Positions 63,890 to 64,000 of a stretch of 64,000 bases of DNA are shown here, one piece after another. Under the pieces are notes generated by a model. The model ran no database searches. It saw only the letters and a list, made by a program, of their open reading frames with translations, and had not been told where the DNA came from. Each line of letters begins with the position of its first letter. Within the stretch, counting starts at the first letter, position 1. Position numbers and translations under genes: made by a program. This stretch comes from Onchocerca volvulus (Eukaryota; Nematoda; Chromadorea; Rhabditida; Onchocercidae): contig HG738139.1 of assembly GCA_000499405.2 (NCBI GenBank), positions 11,184,616 to 11,248,615 on the forward strand. Direction: 5' to 3'.

Positions 63890-64000
63890 CTGAAAATGTA
63901 GTCAAAAATTATTGGTGCAAAATCATTTTATTTCAATCTGAAAAAATTACATATTAAGTTCGATACACGAAATTCGTAGACTTTTTTTTTCTATAATAAC

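Noticed and set aside
1..64000. tRNA, rRNA, spliced-leader RNA genes, CRISPR arrays and transposon-coding regions
   Set aside because: Looked for and not seen: no convincing tRNA B-box with a cloverleaf, no rRNA-like block, no spaced identical repeats, and no transposase or polymerase motifs.

Overview
The window is about 64 kb of very AT-rich eukaryotic DNA, full of long A and T homopolymers and spliced genes with mostly short introns. Three intact major sperm protein (MSP) genes, an FGF of the LET-756 type and several 'TTTCAG'-like acceptors just upstream of start codons point to a nematode. The base composition and intron/intergenic texture suggest a spirurid or filarial-type worm, but that is inference and no species call is possible.

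Layout. (1) 0.8-6.5 kb, minus strand: a let-756-like FGF gene with at least eight exons, an N-terminal His/Gln and poly-Ala region, an FGF core and a very basic C-terminal tail. (2) 6.5-34.8 kb: a gene desert of about 28 kb made of homopolymers, microsatellites, short tandem duplications and hairpins. Two weak coding-like islands are seen there: a 33-nt candidate micro-exon near 14.2 kb and an orphan exon near 32.9 kb. (3) 34.8-38.6 kb, plus: a complete ten-exon glutamate dehydrogenase gene with two apparently non-GT splice donors. (4) 39.5-45.3 kb: a small Arg/Ser-rich basic protein lacking acidic residues, followed by three MSP genes (minus, minus, plus), the last two divergent. (5) 46.5 kb, plus: a secreted His-rich 96-residue peptide. 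(6) 48.6-51.2 kb, minus: a five-exon cytochrome b561. (7) 55.1-63.9 kb, minus: V-ATPase subunit D, an unrecognised 143-residue coiled-coil protein, and the 3' part of a membrane-anchored acyl-CoA-binding protein. These three lie in the same direction.

How the genes relate. FGF signalling, mitochondrial glutamate metabolism, proton pumping, transmembrane electron transfer and acyl-CoA binding are unrelated housekeeping or developmental functions. The one functional neighbourhood suggested by position is the 39.5-45.3 kb block, where three sperm cytoskeletal genes sit beside a protamine-like basic protein. The MSP copies are almost identical through exon 2, and two of them also through the adjoining half of the intron, while exon 1 and the flanks differ. 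That pattern indicates recent gene conversion.

All exon boundaries were read by eye from splice consensus, frame continuity and family knowledge. No search or alignment program was run.
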